Part shown: piece after piece, positions 25,092 through 33,227 of the stretch
Layout of the letters: every line of letters starts with the position of its first letter
Numbering within the stretch: position 1 is the first letter of the stretch
Source of the DNA: Terriglobales bacterium
GTDB lineage: Bacteria; Acidobacteriota; Terriglobia; Terriglobales; Acidobacteriaceae
Length of the DNA: 64,000 bases
Reading direction: 5' to 3'
NCBI GenBank assembly: GCA_035651995.1
Contig: DASRER010000002.1
Location: 310,001 to 374,000, forward strand
Translations under genes and position numbers: made by a program
Notes under the pieces: generated by a model
The model's input: only the letters and a program-made list of their open reading frames with translations
Told to the model about the DNA's origin: nothing
The model's database searches: none

Positions 25092-25182
25092 GTCATCCTG
25101 AGCGCGCGCGAGTCGATGGAGTCCCTACAGCTACCGAGCTGGTCAGGTCCAATAGGGGTCCTTCGACTGCGCTCAGGATGAC
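25092..25182. repeat. CATCCTGAGCG...CGCTCAGGATGAC inverted repeat
   Basis: The left arm is 25092-25127 and the right arm 25155-25182, with a loop of about 27 nt. It lies after the ccm operon in a gap (25061-25278) that has no gene. The same family occurs at 14254-14310. Confidence 0.8.
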
Positions 25183-25278
25183 AACGCCACAAGAGCCCTT
25201 CCGCCCTGCGGGCTCAGTTGCGACCGTTACCAGCGGGCTGCTAGTCTGGCGCGCTCTGCTGATTACCGCGAGGTCATC

Positions 25279-26673
25279 ATGCGTTTGCGTTTCGTGCTCG
25301 TTCCCGCCGTTTTTCTGTTGGCAAGCGTTACATTGCCGGCCCAGAAGGCCGCCGCGCCCGACCTGGCAGCGGCGCGCGACGAGGCAGTGCAGATCCTGGC
25401 CGGCCTGGTCAAGATTGACACGTCGAATCCGCCGGGGAATGAGACGAAGGCGGCGCGGCACATCCAGGAAATCTTCGACCGCGAAGGCATTGCTTCGGAG
25501 ATCTTCGAGTCGGCCCCGGGGCGCGGGAGCATTGTGGCGCGGCTGAAGGGGAACGGCAAAAAGCGCCCACTGCTGCTCATGGGCCACCTCGACGTGGTAG
25601 GGGTGGAGCGCGACAAGTGGACGGTGGACCCGTTCGGCGCCGTGATCAAGGACGGCTATCTGTACGGGCGCGGCGCGTCGGACGACAAGGCGATGGTCAG
25701 CGCCTGCCTGGAGATTGTCCTGCTGCTGCACCGCATGAAGGCGCCGCTCGATCGCGACGTGATCTTCCTGGCGGAGGCGGGCGAGGAAGGCACCAGCCAG
25801 TTTGGCATCGGCTACATGGTGAAGGAGCACTGGGAGAAGATTGAGGCCGAGTTCGCGCTCAACGAGGGCGGCAGCATTCACAACGTGGATGGCAAAGTTA
25901 CCGACGTGCAGATCGGGACGACGGAAAAAGTTCCGCGCACCACGCGGCTGGTCGCGCGGGGCTCGAGCGGGCACGCCTCGATCCCGCGCCCGGACAATCC
26001 TGTGGTCCACCTGGCAGCGGCCGTCGGCAAGTTCGGCGAGTGGCAGCCACCGGCGCGGCTGAACGAAACCACGCGATTGTTTTTCCAGCGGCTGGCGACC
26101 ATCAGCCCGCCCGATGAGGCAGCCCTCTATCGCAACGTGGAAGACCCAGCGGTGCAGGAGAAGCTGCGACTCAGCAAGCCGGTGTATTACTCCATGCTGC
26201 GGACGTCGATCGTGCCGACCATCGTGAAGGGCGGCTTCCGAACGAACGTGATCCCGGCTGACGCTGAGGCGACGCTCGACATCCGCTCGCTGCCCGACGA
26301 AGACATGGACGCGCTGCTGGAGAAGATGCGCCAGCTCATCAACGATCCCGAGATCGAGATCGTGAAGAACAACTACGGCGCGCGGCCCACGTCTCCGCCT
26401 TCGAGCGTGAACACGGAAATGTTCGCCGCGCTCGAGCGGGCACAGAAGAAAGTGTTTCCTGCGGCGGTCACCCTGCCCGCCATGGGCACCGGCGCGACCG
26501 ACTCGGCCCAGCTCCGCGCCAAGGGCGTGCAGGCCTACGGCCTGGGCAACGTTTCTACCGACGACGACCGCCGCCGGGTGCACGGCAACGACGAGCGGGC
26601 TTCCGTCGAGGGCCTGGGGAAGTTCCTCGAATTCATGTGGTTGGCCGTGACCGACGTGGCCCTGGCCAAGTAG
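25279..26673 (+). CDS. secreted M20-family metallopeptidase
   Basis: This is a 464-residue M20/ArgE/DapE-type enzyme with a signal peptide (1-21). Metal and catalytic residues are visible: H103 and D105 (MGHLDVV), D136 (GASDDK), and E169-E170 (EAGEEGT). A dimerisation lid (RGSSGHAS) and a C-terminal SVNTEMFAAL segment follow. M20 enzymes use a di-zinc site to hydrolyse peptide or amino-acyl bonds. The likely role is extracytoplasmic peptide scavenging. It stands alone before htpX. Confidence 0.9.
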   Translation: MRLRFVLVPAVFLLASVTLPAQKAAAPDLAAARDEAVQILAGLVKIDTSNPPGNETKAARHIQEIFDREGIASEIFESAPGRGSIVARLKGNGKKRPLLLMGHLDVVGVERDKWTVDPFGAVIKDGYLYGRGASDDKAMVSACLEIVLLLHRMKAPLDRDVIFLAEAGEEGTSQFGIGYMVKEHWEKIEAEFALNEGGSIHNVDGKVTDVQIGTTEKVPRTTRLVARGSSGHASIPRPDNPVVHLAAAVGKFGEWQPPARLNETTRLFFQRLATISPPDEAALYRNVEDPAVQEKLRLSKPVYYSMLRTSIVPTIVKGGFRTNVIPADAEATLDIRSLPDEDMDALLEKMRQLINDPEIEIVKNNYGARPTSPPSSVNTEMFAALERAQKKVFPAAVTLPAMGTGATDSAQLRAKGVQAYGLGNVSTDDDRRRVHGNDERASVEGLGKFLEFMWLAVTDVALAK

Positions 26674-26767
26674 GCCCGGGCTGAATCGCGGACCGCCAGA
26701 CGCCATCTAATGAATGTAAGCGGCTCGCGCCTGGAACGGACGGCCGCCGGAATTCGTATCTGCGACT

Positions 26768-27634
26768 ATGGGAAACGCATTTAAGACCGCGCTGCTGCTG
26801 GGCGCGCTCACGCTGCTGCTGCTCTTCCTGGGGGACTACTTTGGCGGGCAGCAGGGGCTGGTTGTCGCCTTCGTGATCGCGGCAGTGATGAACTTTGTCT
26901 CCTACTTTTTCTCGGACAAGCTGGCGCTGGCGATGAGCGGCGCGCGTCCGGTGACGCGCGAGCAACTGCCGCGCGTCTATCGCGTGGTGGAGAACCTCAC
27001 GCAGCGCACCGGCCTGCCGATGCCCAAGATCTACCTGGTTCCGTCTCCTTCGCCCAACGCCTTCGCGACGGGACGGAACCCGAAGCACTCGGCCGTGGCG
27101 GTGACGCAGGGCATCCTCGACATTCTCGACGACGAGGAGCTGGAAGGCGTGCTGGCGCACGAGTTGGGACACGTGCGCAATCGCGACATCCTGATCGGGG
27201 CCGTCGCAGCCACGCTGGCCGGCGCGGTCACGTTCCTGGCGCGTATGGCGGCGTACGGCGCGATGTTCAGCGGGTACGGCGGCCGCGACGAGCGCGATAG
27301 CCGCGGCGGCGGCGGGCTGGGCGCGCTGCTCATGCTGATCCTTGCGCCGATCGCAGCCATGCTGATTCAGCTCGCCGTCTCGCGCTCGCGCGAGTACGAA
27401 GCCGACGCGACCGGGGCGCACTTCACCGGAAACCCATTTGCGCTGGCACGCGCGCTGAAGAAGCTGGACGCGTACTCGCGCCGCATTCCGCTGGTGGCGT
27501 CGCCTTCAACGGCACACCTGTTCATCGTGGCGCCGCTGCTGCGCGGGGCAGACTTCGCCAGCCTGTTCTCCACCCATCCGCCGATTCCGAAGCGAATCGA
27601 GCGGCTGACGGGGCGGACGGAAGAGTTCGTGTAA
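26768..27634 (+). CDS. htpX: membrane metalloprotease HtpX
   Basis: This is a 288-residue M48 protease. Two N-terminal TM helices (about 7-22 and 30-48) precede the zinc motif HELGH at 131-135, with the third ligand Glu211 in REYEAD. Two more hydrophobic segments (about 141-165 and 180-200) complete the HtpX topology. HtpX degrades misfolded inner-membrane proteins and cooperates with FtsH. A glycine-rich loop (GGRDERDSRGGGG) lies between the membrane segments. Confidence 0.93.
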   Translation: MGNAFKTALLLGALTLLLLFLGDYFGGQQGLVVAFVIAAVMNFVSYFFSDKLALAMSGARPVTREQLPRVYRVVENLTQRTGLPMPKIYLVPSPSPNAFATGRNPKHSAVAVTQGILDILDDEELEGVLAHELGHVRNRDILIGAVAATLAGAVTFLARMAAYGAMFSGYGGRDERDSRGGGGLGALLMLILAPIAAMLIQLAVSRSREYEADATGAHFTGNPFALARALKKLDAYSRRIPLVASPSTAHLFIVAPLLRGADFASLFSTHPPIPKRIERLTGRTEEFV

Positions 27635-27637
27635 CAC

Positions 27638-27726
27638 CCATGCAAAGCTGAAAATGCAAAATGAGCCCGCAGAACCCAGGCCGCGGCGTCTTCATTTTGC
27701 ATTTTTCATTGTGAATTTTGCATGGG
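27638..27726. repeat. ATGCAAAAT-family inverted repeat after htpX
   Basis: The left arm (27638-27665) and right arm (27693-27726) are inverted copies built from TGCAAAA/TTTTGCA words, unusually AT-rich for this genome. The gap 27635-27982 also holds a gene remnant and a second inverted repeat. Confidence 0.85.
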
Positions 27727-27727
27727 A

Positions 27728-27850
27728 TCAGCGCTCCACCACCACCAGCTGCCCATCCTCAATCCTGATGCCGGCCACGTAGTCCGGCAGCTTGAGCTTG
27801 TCGCGGTCCTCCGGCTCCATCAGCTTGCGCCGCAGCGGAGCGGCATGGTT
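27728..27850 (-). pseudogene. C-terminal remnant of an unidentified gene
   Basis: The last about 40 codons before TGA at 27728 read like a genuine protein end (MEPEDRDKLKLPDYV, then IRIEDGQLVVVER). The upstream part dissolves into a CCACGGAGACGCAGG repeat at 27870. The ending resembles a DUF2993/LmeA-like lipid-binding C-terminus, a weak guess. It is either a truncated gene or a very small ORF starting at the internal Met (30 residues). Confidence 0.4.
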
Positions 27851-27869
27851 AGCGGATTGTAAAACCCAA

Positions 27870-27960
27870 CGTTCACCACGGAGACGCAGGGGCACAGAGA
27901 ACGTAAGCACGCTTGTTCCGAGCGACCGACCACCTCCGTGTCTCTGTGCCTGTATGGCGG
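27870..27960. repeat. CCACGGAGACGCAG/TCTCTGTGCC inverted repeat
   Basis: The left arm (27870-27902) and inverted right arm (27930-27960) belong to the same CACCACGGAGAC family seen in dnaE2 (18767) and near 8116. It directly precedes the moxR start. Confidence 0.8.
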
Positions 27961-27982
27961 ATGTTGCTACAATCGCGGGACG

Positions 27983-28951
27983 ATGGCATCGGAAACGGCC
28001 CCGGCGCTGGGCAACGCTGCGCATCGCGCCGCTCAGCTGGAAGCCGCGCTGCGCGCGGTGATTCGCGGCAAAGACGAAGTGGTACGCCTGGCGCTGGTTG
28101 CGGTGCTGGCACGCGGACACCTCCTGATTGAAGGCGTTCCGGGCGTGGGCAAGACCACGCTGGCGCACGCGCTGGCGCGCGCGCTCGACTGCGCCTTCCA
28201 GCGCATACAGTTCACCAGCGACATGCTGCCCAGCGACGTGCTGGGCATTTCCATCTATTCGGCCATCGAACAGAAGTTCGAATTCAAGCGCGGGCCGATT
28301 TTTACCAACGTGCTGCTGGCCGACGAGATCAACCGCACCACGCCGAAGACGCAATCGGCGCTGCTGGAAGCGATGAACGAAAACCAGGTGACGGTGGACG
28401 CGCGCTCCTATGCGCTGCCGCAGCCGTTCGTAGTGATCGCCACGCAGAATCCGGTGGAGCACCACGGCACGTATCCGCTGCCGGAGTCGCAGATGGACCG
28501 CTTCCTGATGCGGGTGCGCATGGGATATCCCGGCGCCGAGGGCGAGCGGCAGATTCTGCGTTCGGAGGCGGGCGCGGCGCGGCTGGAGGATGTGCGTCCC
28601 GTGCTGAGCGGGGCAGACGTGCTCGGGTTGCAGGCCGACGCGACGCGCGTTGCCGTGGACGAGGCGCTGGTGGACTACACACTGGAAATCGTGCGGCGCA
28701 CGCGTGAGTCGGATTACCTCGCGTTGGGCGTCTCGCCGCGCGGATCGCTGATGCTGTTTCGCGCCGCGCAGGCCATGGCGTTCCTCTCCGGGCGCGGATT
28801 TGCCACTCCCGACGACTTCAAGTCGCTGGCCGTGCCGGTCTTTGCGCACCGCGTGGTTGTCAACGGCCGTTACTCCTCGAACCTGAAGCGCACCGACCAG
28901 GCAGAGACGATCCTGCGCGACATTGTGGACGCTGTACCGGTCCCTGTGTAG
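27983..28951 (+). CDS. MoxR family AAA+ ATPase
   Basis: This is a 322-residue AAA+ protein with Walker A GVPGVGKTT (51-59), Walker B LLADEIN (111-117), a sensor-1 ATQNPVE segment and arginine-rich C-terminal helices. MoxR ATPases act as chaperones for VWA-domain or membrane-complex partners. The usual DUF58/VWA neighbours are absent; a VWFA-related gene lies 5 kb downstream on the other strand. I chose the ATG at 27983 because the longer frame enters the repeat. Confidence 0.9.
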   Translation: MASETAPALGNAAHRAAQLEAALRAVIRGKDEVVRLALVAVLARGHLLIEGVPGVGKTTLAHALARALDCAFQRIQFTSDMLPSDVLGISIYSAIEQKFEFKRGPIFTNVLLADEINRTTPKTQSALLEAMNENQVTVDARSYALPQPFVVIATQNPVEHHGTYPLPESQMDRFLMRVRMGYPGAEGERQILRSEAGAARLEDVRPVLSGADVLGLQADATRVAVDEALVDYTLEIVRRTRESDYLALGVSPRGSLMLFRAAQAMAFLSGRGFATPDDFKSLAVPVFAHRVVVNGRYSSNLKRTDQAETILRDIVDAVPVPV

Positions 28952-29003
28952 CGGCGGGCAACTCTCCTTCTCGATAGACGATTCGCCTGCTTTGGAGGAA
29001 ATG

Positions 29004-29762
29004 ATGCAAGGCAACCCGCCGCGTGTAACCGAGATTGCACCCGACATTTTCCAGATCTCCATCTTCGCCCCGGAAATCAACCTGCAATTCAATGCGTTCC
29101 TGGTCCGCGACGACGAGCCGCTGCTGTTTCACACACTGTTCCGGCGCTGGGTACCGCTGATGCGCGAAGGCATTGCGCGCTTGCTCGATCCGGCGCGGCT
29201 CCGCTGGATCAGCTTCAGCCACTTCGAAATGGATGAGTGCGGCGCGCTGAATGAATGGCTTGCCGAGGCGCCTCGCGCCGAGGCGGCGCACAACTTTGTC
29301 GGCGTCAATGTGAACCTGCACGACTACTCCAGCCGGCCGGCGCGCGTGCTCATGCCGGAAGACCGGCTCGTGACCGGCAAATACTGTTTCCGCTATATAC
29401 ACACGCCGCAACTTCCGCACGGGTGGGACGCGGGCGTGATGTTCGAAGAGAAAACACGGACGCTGTTCTGCTCCGACTTGTTCCATCACGGCGGCGATCC
29501 GGAGCCAATCACCGAACAGGACGTGCTCGGCCGCGTGCGCGCCGAACTGACGGCGTACCAGGCGGGGCCGCTGGCCAACTATGTCCCGTTCACACAGCAC
29601 ACGGAGCGAATCCTGCACGGCCTGGCGGAGCTCAAGCCGCGCACGATTGCGGCGCAGCACGGTTCCGCCTACGCCGGCGACGGCGAGCGCGCTTTGCGCG
29701 GATTGGCGCAGGTGATGCGTGAAGTACTGGGCAAAGCCGCCAGCGTGACGAGCGCGCCCTGA
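29004..29762 (+). CDS. metallo-beta-lactamase-fold oxygen-binding di-iron protein (ODP type)
   Basis: This is a 252-residue MBL-fold protein. The metal motif is H73-x-E75-x-D77 (SHFEMDE), the di-iron signature of flavodiiron-type domains rather than the zinc HxHxDH. Further ligands are likely in HTPQLPHGWD, CSDLFHH and AAQHGSAY. No flavodoxin domain is attached. Related proteins reduce or sense O2 or NO. The start is the second ATG of an ATGATG pair, 5 nt after GGAGG. It lies 52 bp after moxR on the same strand and ends at a strong terminator. Confidence 0.87.
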   Translation: MQGNPPRVTEIAPDIFQISIFAPEINLQFNAFLVRDDEPLLFHTLFRRWVPLMREGIARLLDPARLRWISFSHFEMDECGALNEWLAEAPRAEAAHNFVGVNVNLHDYSSRPARVLMPEDRLVTGKYCFRYIHTPQLPHGWDAGVMFEEKTRTLFCSDLFHHGGDPEPITEQDVLGRVRAELTAYQAGPLANYVPFTQHTERILHGLAELKPRTIAAQHGSAYAGDGERALRGLAQVMREVLGKAASVTSAP

Positions 29763-29785
29763 TTCCGGCAACGGAATGCAAACAG

Positions 29786-29817
29786 AAAGCCCCGCCGCAC
29801 ATCGCGACGGGGCTTTT
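29786..29817. terminator. bidirectional intrinsic terminator
   Basis: A 9-bp GC stem (AAAGCCCCG with CGGGGCTTT) around a 13-nt loop is followed by TTTT on the plus strand and T-rich sequence on the minus strand. It lies between convergent genes ending at 29762 and 29863. Confidence 0.8.
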
Positions 29818-29862
29818 GAGCATTTGACCGCTTCCTGCTGGCCGGCCTTGATCTTGCGACGA

Positions 29863-30369
29863 TTACTTCTTCGCCGGCGCTTTTGCCGCGCCTTTCGCCG
29901 CCGTCTTGCTCTTCAGCGCTTCGTCGAGGGAGATTTCCTTGCCGCTGGCGTCCACGTAGTGGATGTCGAACGCGCCGTCAGTTCCGATGAAAAAGGTGCA
30001 GGCGGCGGTGCAGGTGAACTGATGGGTGTGCTTGGCGGGCAGATATGCATACGCGCCCGCGCCGATCGCTTTGCTGGGGCCGTCCTTTATCTCCAGCTTG
30101 GCGCTGCCGCTCACGATGCCGAGCTGTTCCGTGGCGGTGTGCCAGTGCCAGGGAATCTTGCAGCCCGCGGTGGCTTTGGCGGAGAGCGTGGCTCCGCCTT
30201 TGCCCGGGTCGCCGTGCAATACGGCGCCCTGCGCGCACGGGGGCAGTCCAGGTAGAGGACCGTATTTCATTTCGGCAGGGCTGGTAATCGCGCCCGTGTC
30301 GTGTCCCTGGGCAAAAGCGGCGGCGGCGCAGACAGCGAGCGCCAAGGTGAGAACGAAAATGCGCTTCAT
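29863..30369 (-). CDS. secreted cupin-domain protein
   Basis: This is a 168-residue protein. A signal peptide (1-20) precedes a single cupin barrel with metal-site residues H75, H77 and E81 (WHWHTATEQ) and H114 or H116 (PAKHTH). Four cysteines (44, 70, 120 and one a few residues later) may form disulfides. An Ala/Lys-rich tail ends the protein. The role is unknown; exported cupins of this size are often dioxygenase-like or sugar-binding. The ATG at 30369 has AGGAGG 7 nt upstream. Confidence 0.85.
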   Translation of the reverse strand: MKRIFVLTLALAVCAAAAFAQGHDTGAITSPAEMKYGPLPGLPPCAQGAVLHGDPGKGGATLSAKATAGCKIPWHWHTATEQLGIVSGSAKLEIKDGPSKAIGAGAYAYLPAKHTHQFTCTAACTFFIGTDGAFDIHYVDASGKEISLDEALKSKTAAKGAAKAPAKK

Positions 30370-30556
30370 GTAGTGTGCCTCCTGAGAAGAACTTGTTGGG
30401 TCGTGCCAGATCAGCAAAATGGCAGCCGCGCATGTCCGCGGCGGGACGAAATTCTACAACAACGGGCCGAGTGGCGAAGGGCGCGCGTGCGATACTGGAG
30501 AGTTGGCGGCCAGGCGGCGGGCCTCACAGTCGTCCGGGCGCAACTTGGCGCAACCT

Positions 30557-31027
30557 ATGACGTTCGTGCGCTTCCTGATGCTGCTGTCGTTGGCGGTGTG
30601 GGTCGGCGGCATCGTGTTCTTCGCGTTCGTGGTCGCACCCACGGTTTTCTCCGTGCTGCCGACGCGGCGCCTGGCCGGCCTGGTGGTGACGCGCTCGCTC
30701 GGCCTGCTGCACTGGATCGGTGTGGCGGCGGGCGCGGTGTTCCTGGCGGCGTCTCTGATTGGCGGGGCGCGCTTGCTCGCGCCACGGCATCTGCTGGTGG
30801 CGGCGATGATAATGCTCACCGTCGTCTCTCAGGCCGGCCTTTCGCGGCGCATGCAGACCCTGCGCGAGCAGATGGGCGAAATCGATTCGGTCGCGGCCAG
30901 CGACCCGAGGCGGATCGAGTTCAACCGTCTGCACGCGTGGTCAACCAGAATCGAGGGAGGAGTATTGCTGCTGGGATTGGCGGCGGTCTATCTGGTGGCG
31001 AAGGACCCGTCGCTGTGCGGCAGTTAG
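30557..31027 (+). CDS. DUF4149 membrane protein
   Basis: This is a 156-residue protein with four predicted TM helices (about 3-28, 49-69, 72-92 and 133-150). The opening FVRFLMLLSLAVWVGGIVFF and the WxGGxxFFxFVVAP pattern fit the DUF4149/TMEM205-like family. The function is unknown. I chose the ATG at 30557, at the start of the first helix; an upstream frame from 30419 is not coding-like. It precedes ychF by about 80 bp of degenerate repeat. Confidence 0.8.
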   Translation: MTFVRFLMLLSLAVWVGGIVFFAFVVAPTVFSVLPTRRLAGLVVTRSLGLLHWIGVAAGAVFLAASLIGGARLLAPRHLLVAAMIMLTVVSQAGLSRRMQTLREQMGEIDSVAASDPRRIEFNRLHAWSTRIEGGVLLLGLAAVYLVAKDPSLCGS

Positions 31028-31102
31028 CAATTGGCGCTTCACACTGGGCCGTTAAGCGTTGATGTAGAAAGGCCAAATGCCAACTGCTCAGCGCCAAGTG
31101 CG
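31022..31102. repeat. TTGGCGC/GCGCCAA degenerate inverted repeat before ychF
   Basis: The words GCAATTGGCGCTTCAC (31027-31042) and GCTCAGCGCCAAGTGCG (31086-31102) are inverted relatives, spaced in about 7-bp steps. It occupies the whole ychF leader. Confidence 0.55.
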
Positions 31103-31110
31103 ATTTTCCC

Positions 31111-32190
31111 ATGAAGACGGGAATCATTGGACTTCCGCAAGTCGGCAAGACGTCGCTGTTCCGCATGCTGACCAAGGCGCATGTGGCGGCGCACGCCAAC
31201 CCGCGCGAGGCGCATGTGGGCGTGGCGAAAGTCCCCGACGAGCGGCTCGACAAGCTGGCCGCGCTCTACAACCCGAAAAAGCTGGTGCATGCCGCGGTGG
31301 ACTACGTCGACGTGGCGGCGATCGGGCAGGAAGCGCTGAAGGAGACGGCGTATCTTGGAAATCTGCGCACGGTGGACGCACTGGCGCACGTGCTGCGCGC
31401 CTTTGACGATCCGGCGGTGCCGCATGTGGGCGAGATCGATCCGCGGCGCGACGCGCGCAACGTGGACTTCGACCTGATGCTCAGCGACCTGGCGCAGATC
31501 GAGAAGCGCCTGGAGCGGCTCGAGAAAGACCTGAAGAAGATGCGCTCGCCGGAGCTGGAGAAAGAAAACGAGTTGCTGCATCGCGCCAAGGCGCACCTGG
31601 AGCAGGAGCGCCCGCTGCGCGAGATGGAGATGACGCCCGAAGACAAGAAGCGCGTGCGCGGCTTCATGTTCCTGAGCGAGAAACCGATGCTCTACGTCAT
31701 CAACGTGGGTGAGAGCGCGACGCTGGGCGCGGATCTGGAGAAAGCGGCCAGGAAATATGGCCTTGGCGAGCCGGCGGCGCGGGCAAATTGCGCATCGCTG
31801 GCGGTGTGCGCGAAGGTTGAAGCCGAACTGGCGGAAATGAGCGATACCGATGCCGCCGGGTTCCTCGCCAGCTACGGCCTGCAGGAGAGCGGATTGGTGA
31901 GACTCATCCGCAAGAGCTATGAGCTGCTGGGGCTGATCTCATTCTTCACCGTCGGCGAAGACGAATGCCGCGCGTGGACGGTGGAGCGCCACACGCGCGC
32001 GGTCAACGCCGCCGGCGTGATCCATTCCGACCTGGAGAAGCACTTCATCCGCGCCGAAACCATTCACTGGGACAAGTTGCTCGAAGCCGGCTCGGAAGCG
32101 GAAGCGCGGGCCCGCGGCACGCTGCGGCTCGAGGGCAAGGACTACGTCGTCAAAGACGGCGACGTGATGCACATTCGGCACTCGGGATAG
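31111..32190 (+). CDS. ychF: YchF/OLA1 family P-loop NTPase
   Basis: This is a 359-residue Obg-related NTPase. The P loop is GLPQVGKTS (7-15), a coiled-coil insertion spans about 125-170, and the G4 position reads NVGE (198-201). NxxE in place of NKxD is the known basis of ATP rather than GTP preference in YchF. A C-terminal TGS domain follows (AWTVERHTRAVNAAGVIHSD). YchF binds ribosomes and modulates stress responses. The 'GLPQ' in place of GLPN and the rather divergent switch regions suggest a fast-evolving paralogue. Confidence 0.9.
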   Translation: MKTGIIGLPQVGKTSLFRMLTKAHVAAHANPREAHVGVAKVPDERLDKLAALYNPKKLVHAAVDYVDVAAIGQEALKETAYLGNLRTVDALAHVLRAFDDPAVPHVGEIDPRRDARNVDFDLMLSDLAQIEKRLERLEKDLKKMRSPELEKENELLHRAKAHLEQERPLREMEMTPEDKKRVRGFMFLSEKPMLYVINVGESATLGADLEKAARKYGLGEPAARANCASLAVCAKVEAELAEMSDTDAAGFLASYGLQESGLVRLIRKSYELLGLISFFTVGEDECRAWTVERHTRAVNAAGVIHSDLEKHFIRAETIHWDKLLEAGSEAEARARGTLRLEGKDYVVKDGDVMHIRHSG

Positions 32191-32439
32191 GTCTCAGTTC
32201 TCGGTCCCCAGTTCTCGGCCCTCAGTCAAGGCCAAAGCAGTGCTCGTGGTTTATAGTTCCGCGCTCCGCCGGAGAAACAAGCCATGGGCAGAACATACCG
32301 CGACCTGGTCGCCGGGCGGAAGAGTATGGGTCTGGTTGAACACATTTACGAATGCACGCGGAGATTTCCGCGCGAAGAGGTTTAGCTGATCGCCGCAATA
32401 AGACTGAGAACCGAGAACTGAGAGCTGAGAACCGGGAAC
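32190..32439. repeat. heptamer-armed element enclosing a four-helix-bundle ORF remnant
   Basis: The left arm (32190-32227) has CAGTTCTCGG/CCCCAGTTCTC words in 7-bp register. The right arm (32402-32439) is the inverse (GAGAACC, GAGAACT). The core of about 175 bp contains the 5' end of an S23/IVP-type ORF. The right arm abuts the TTG start of the ZIP gene. Confidence 0.85.
32283..32384 (+). pseudogene. four-helix-bundle (S23/IVP-type) protein, N-terminal remnant
   Basis: ATG at 32283 begins a 33-residue peptide (YRDLVAGRKSMGLVEHIYE, ending FPREEV) that matches the N-terminal helix of four-helix-bundle proteins associated with 23S rRNA intervening sequences, where the pattern is RDLxVWxKAMxLxxxIYxxTxxFPxEE. 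TAG follows at exactly the point where intact members continue YGLTSQ, and the sequence then passes into the repeat arm. Intact members are about 120 residues. It lies within the inverted-arm element. Confidence 0.7.
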
Positions 32440-33171
32440 TTGAGCCCAATTGTCTACAGCATCCTGCTGGGCCTGACCGCGGCAGGCGCGAACCTGCTGG
32501 GCGGCGTGCTCATCGTGCAGAAGCACTGGGACGCCCGCTTCCTGCGCTACTTTGTCGCGCTCGGCGCCGGATTCATGCTGGCGACCGCGATGGTGGAGAT
32601 GGTGCCGGCGAGCGTGGAGCTGCGTCCGCAGTCGGCGGGGTTCTTCGTCCTGATCGGATACCTGATCATCCATTTTTTTGAGCACACCATCTCCCCGCAC
32701 TTCCACTTCGGCGAAGAGACGCACGCCGACGAGTTTGTCCACGCGCGCAAGGGATATTCGGTGCTGCTGGGGCTCGGCATCCACGCGTTCTTCGACGGGA
32801 TCGCGATTACGAGCGGCTTCCTGGTGTCGAGCTGGCTGGGCTGGATCATTTTTCTCGCCATCTTTTTGCACAAGATGCCGGAAGGATTCACGGTTGCCTC
32901 GGTCATGCTGGCCAGCGGACTCAGCCGGCGCGCGGCGTGGGGATCGAGCGCGTTTCTGGGCATGAGCACGCTATTGGGCGTGCTGGCGATGGCCGCTTTC
33001 CGCACCGCGGTGAGCGCCGGCCTGCCGCTTTCGTCCGGCGTAACGCTGTACGTTGCCGCGAGCGACTTAATCCCGGAAGTCAATAAAGAACCGGGCATCA
33101 AAATGGCGCTGGTGGTGTTTGTAGGAGTGGCGGTCCTGTTTCTGCTCGATCGCTTTTTTCACGTGCAGTAG
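32440..33171 (+). CDS. ZIP family divalent metal transporter
   Basis: This is a 243-residue protein with about eight TM helices. The metal-binding motifs of TM4 and TM5 are GIHAFFDGIAI (H-x3-D) and LHKMPEGF (H-x2-PE). A His-rich loop (HFFEHTISPHFHF) lies before TM4. ZIP proteins import Zn, Fe or Mn. The start is TTG at 32440, immediately beside the heptamer arm, so expression may depend on sequence supplied by the repeat. No metalloregulator is adjacent. Confidence 0.9.
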   Translation: MSPIVYSILLGLTAAGANLLGGVLIVQKHWDARFLRYFVALGAGFMLATAMVEMVPASVELRPQSAGFFVLIGYLIIHFFEHTISPHFHFGEETHADEFVHARKGYSVLLGLGIHAFFDGIAITSGFLVSSWLGWIIFLAIFLHKMPEGFTVASVMLASGLSRRAAWGSSAFLGMSTLLGVLAMAAFRTAVSAGLPLSSGVTLYVAASDLIPEVNKEPGIKMALVVFVGVAVLFLLDRFFHVQ

Positions 33172-33227
33172 CTGCGCTGCACCAACGATGGTGCGCGCTC
33201 GAAACGCGCTCTGAATCAGGCGATAGA

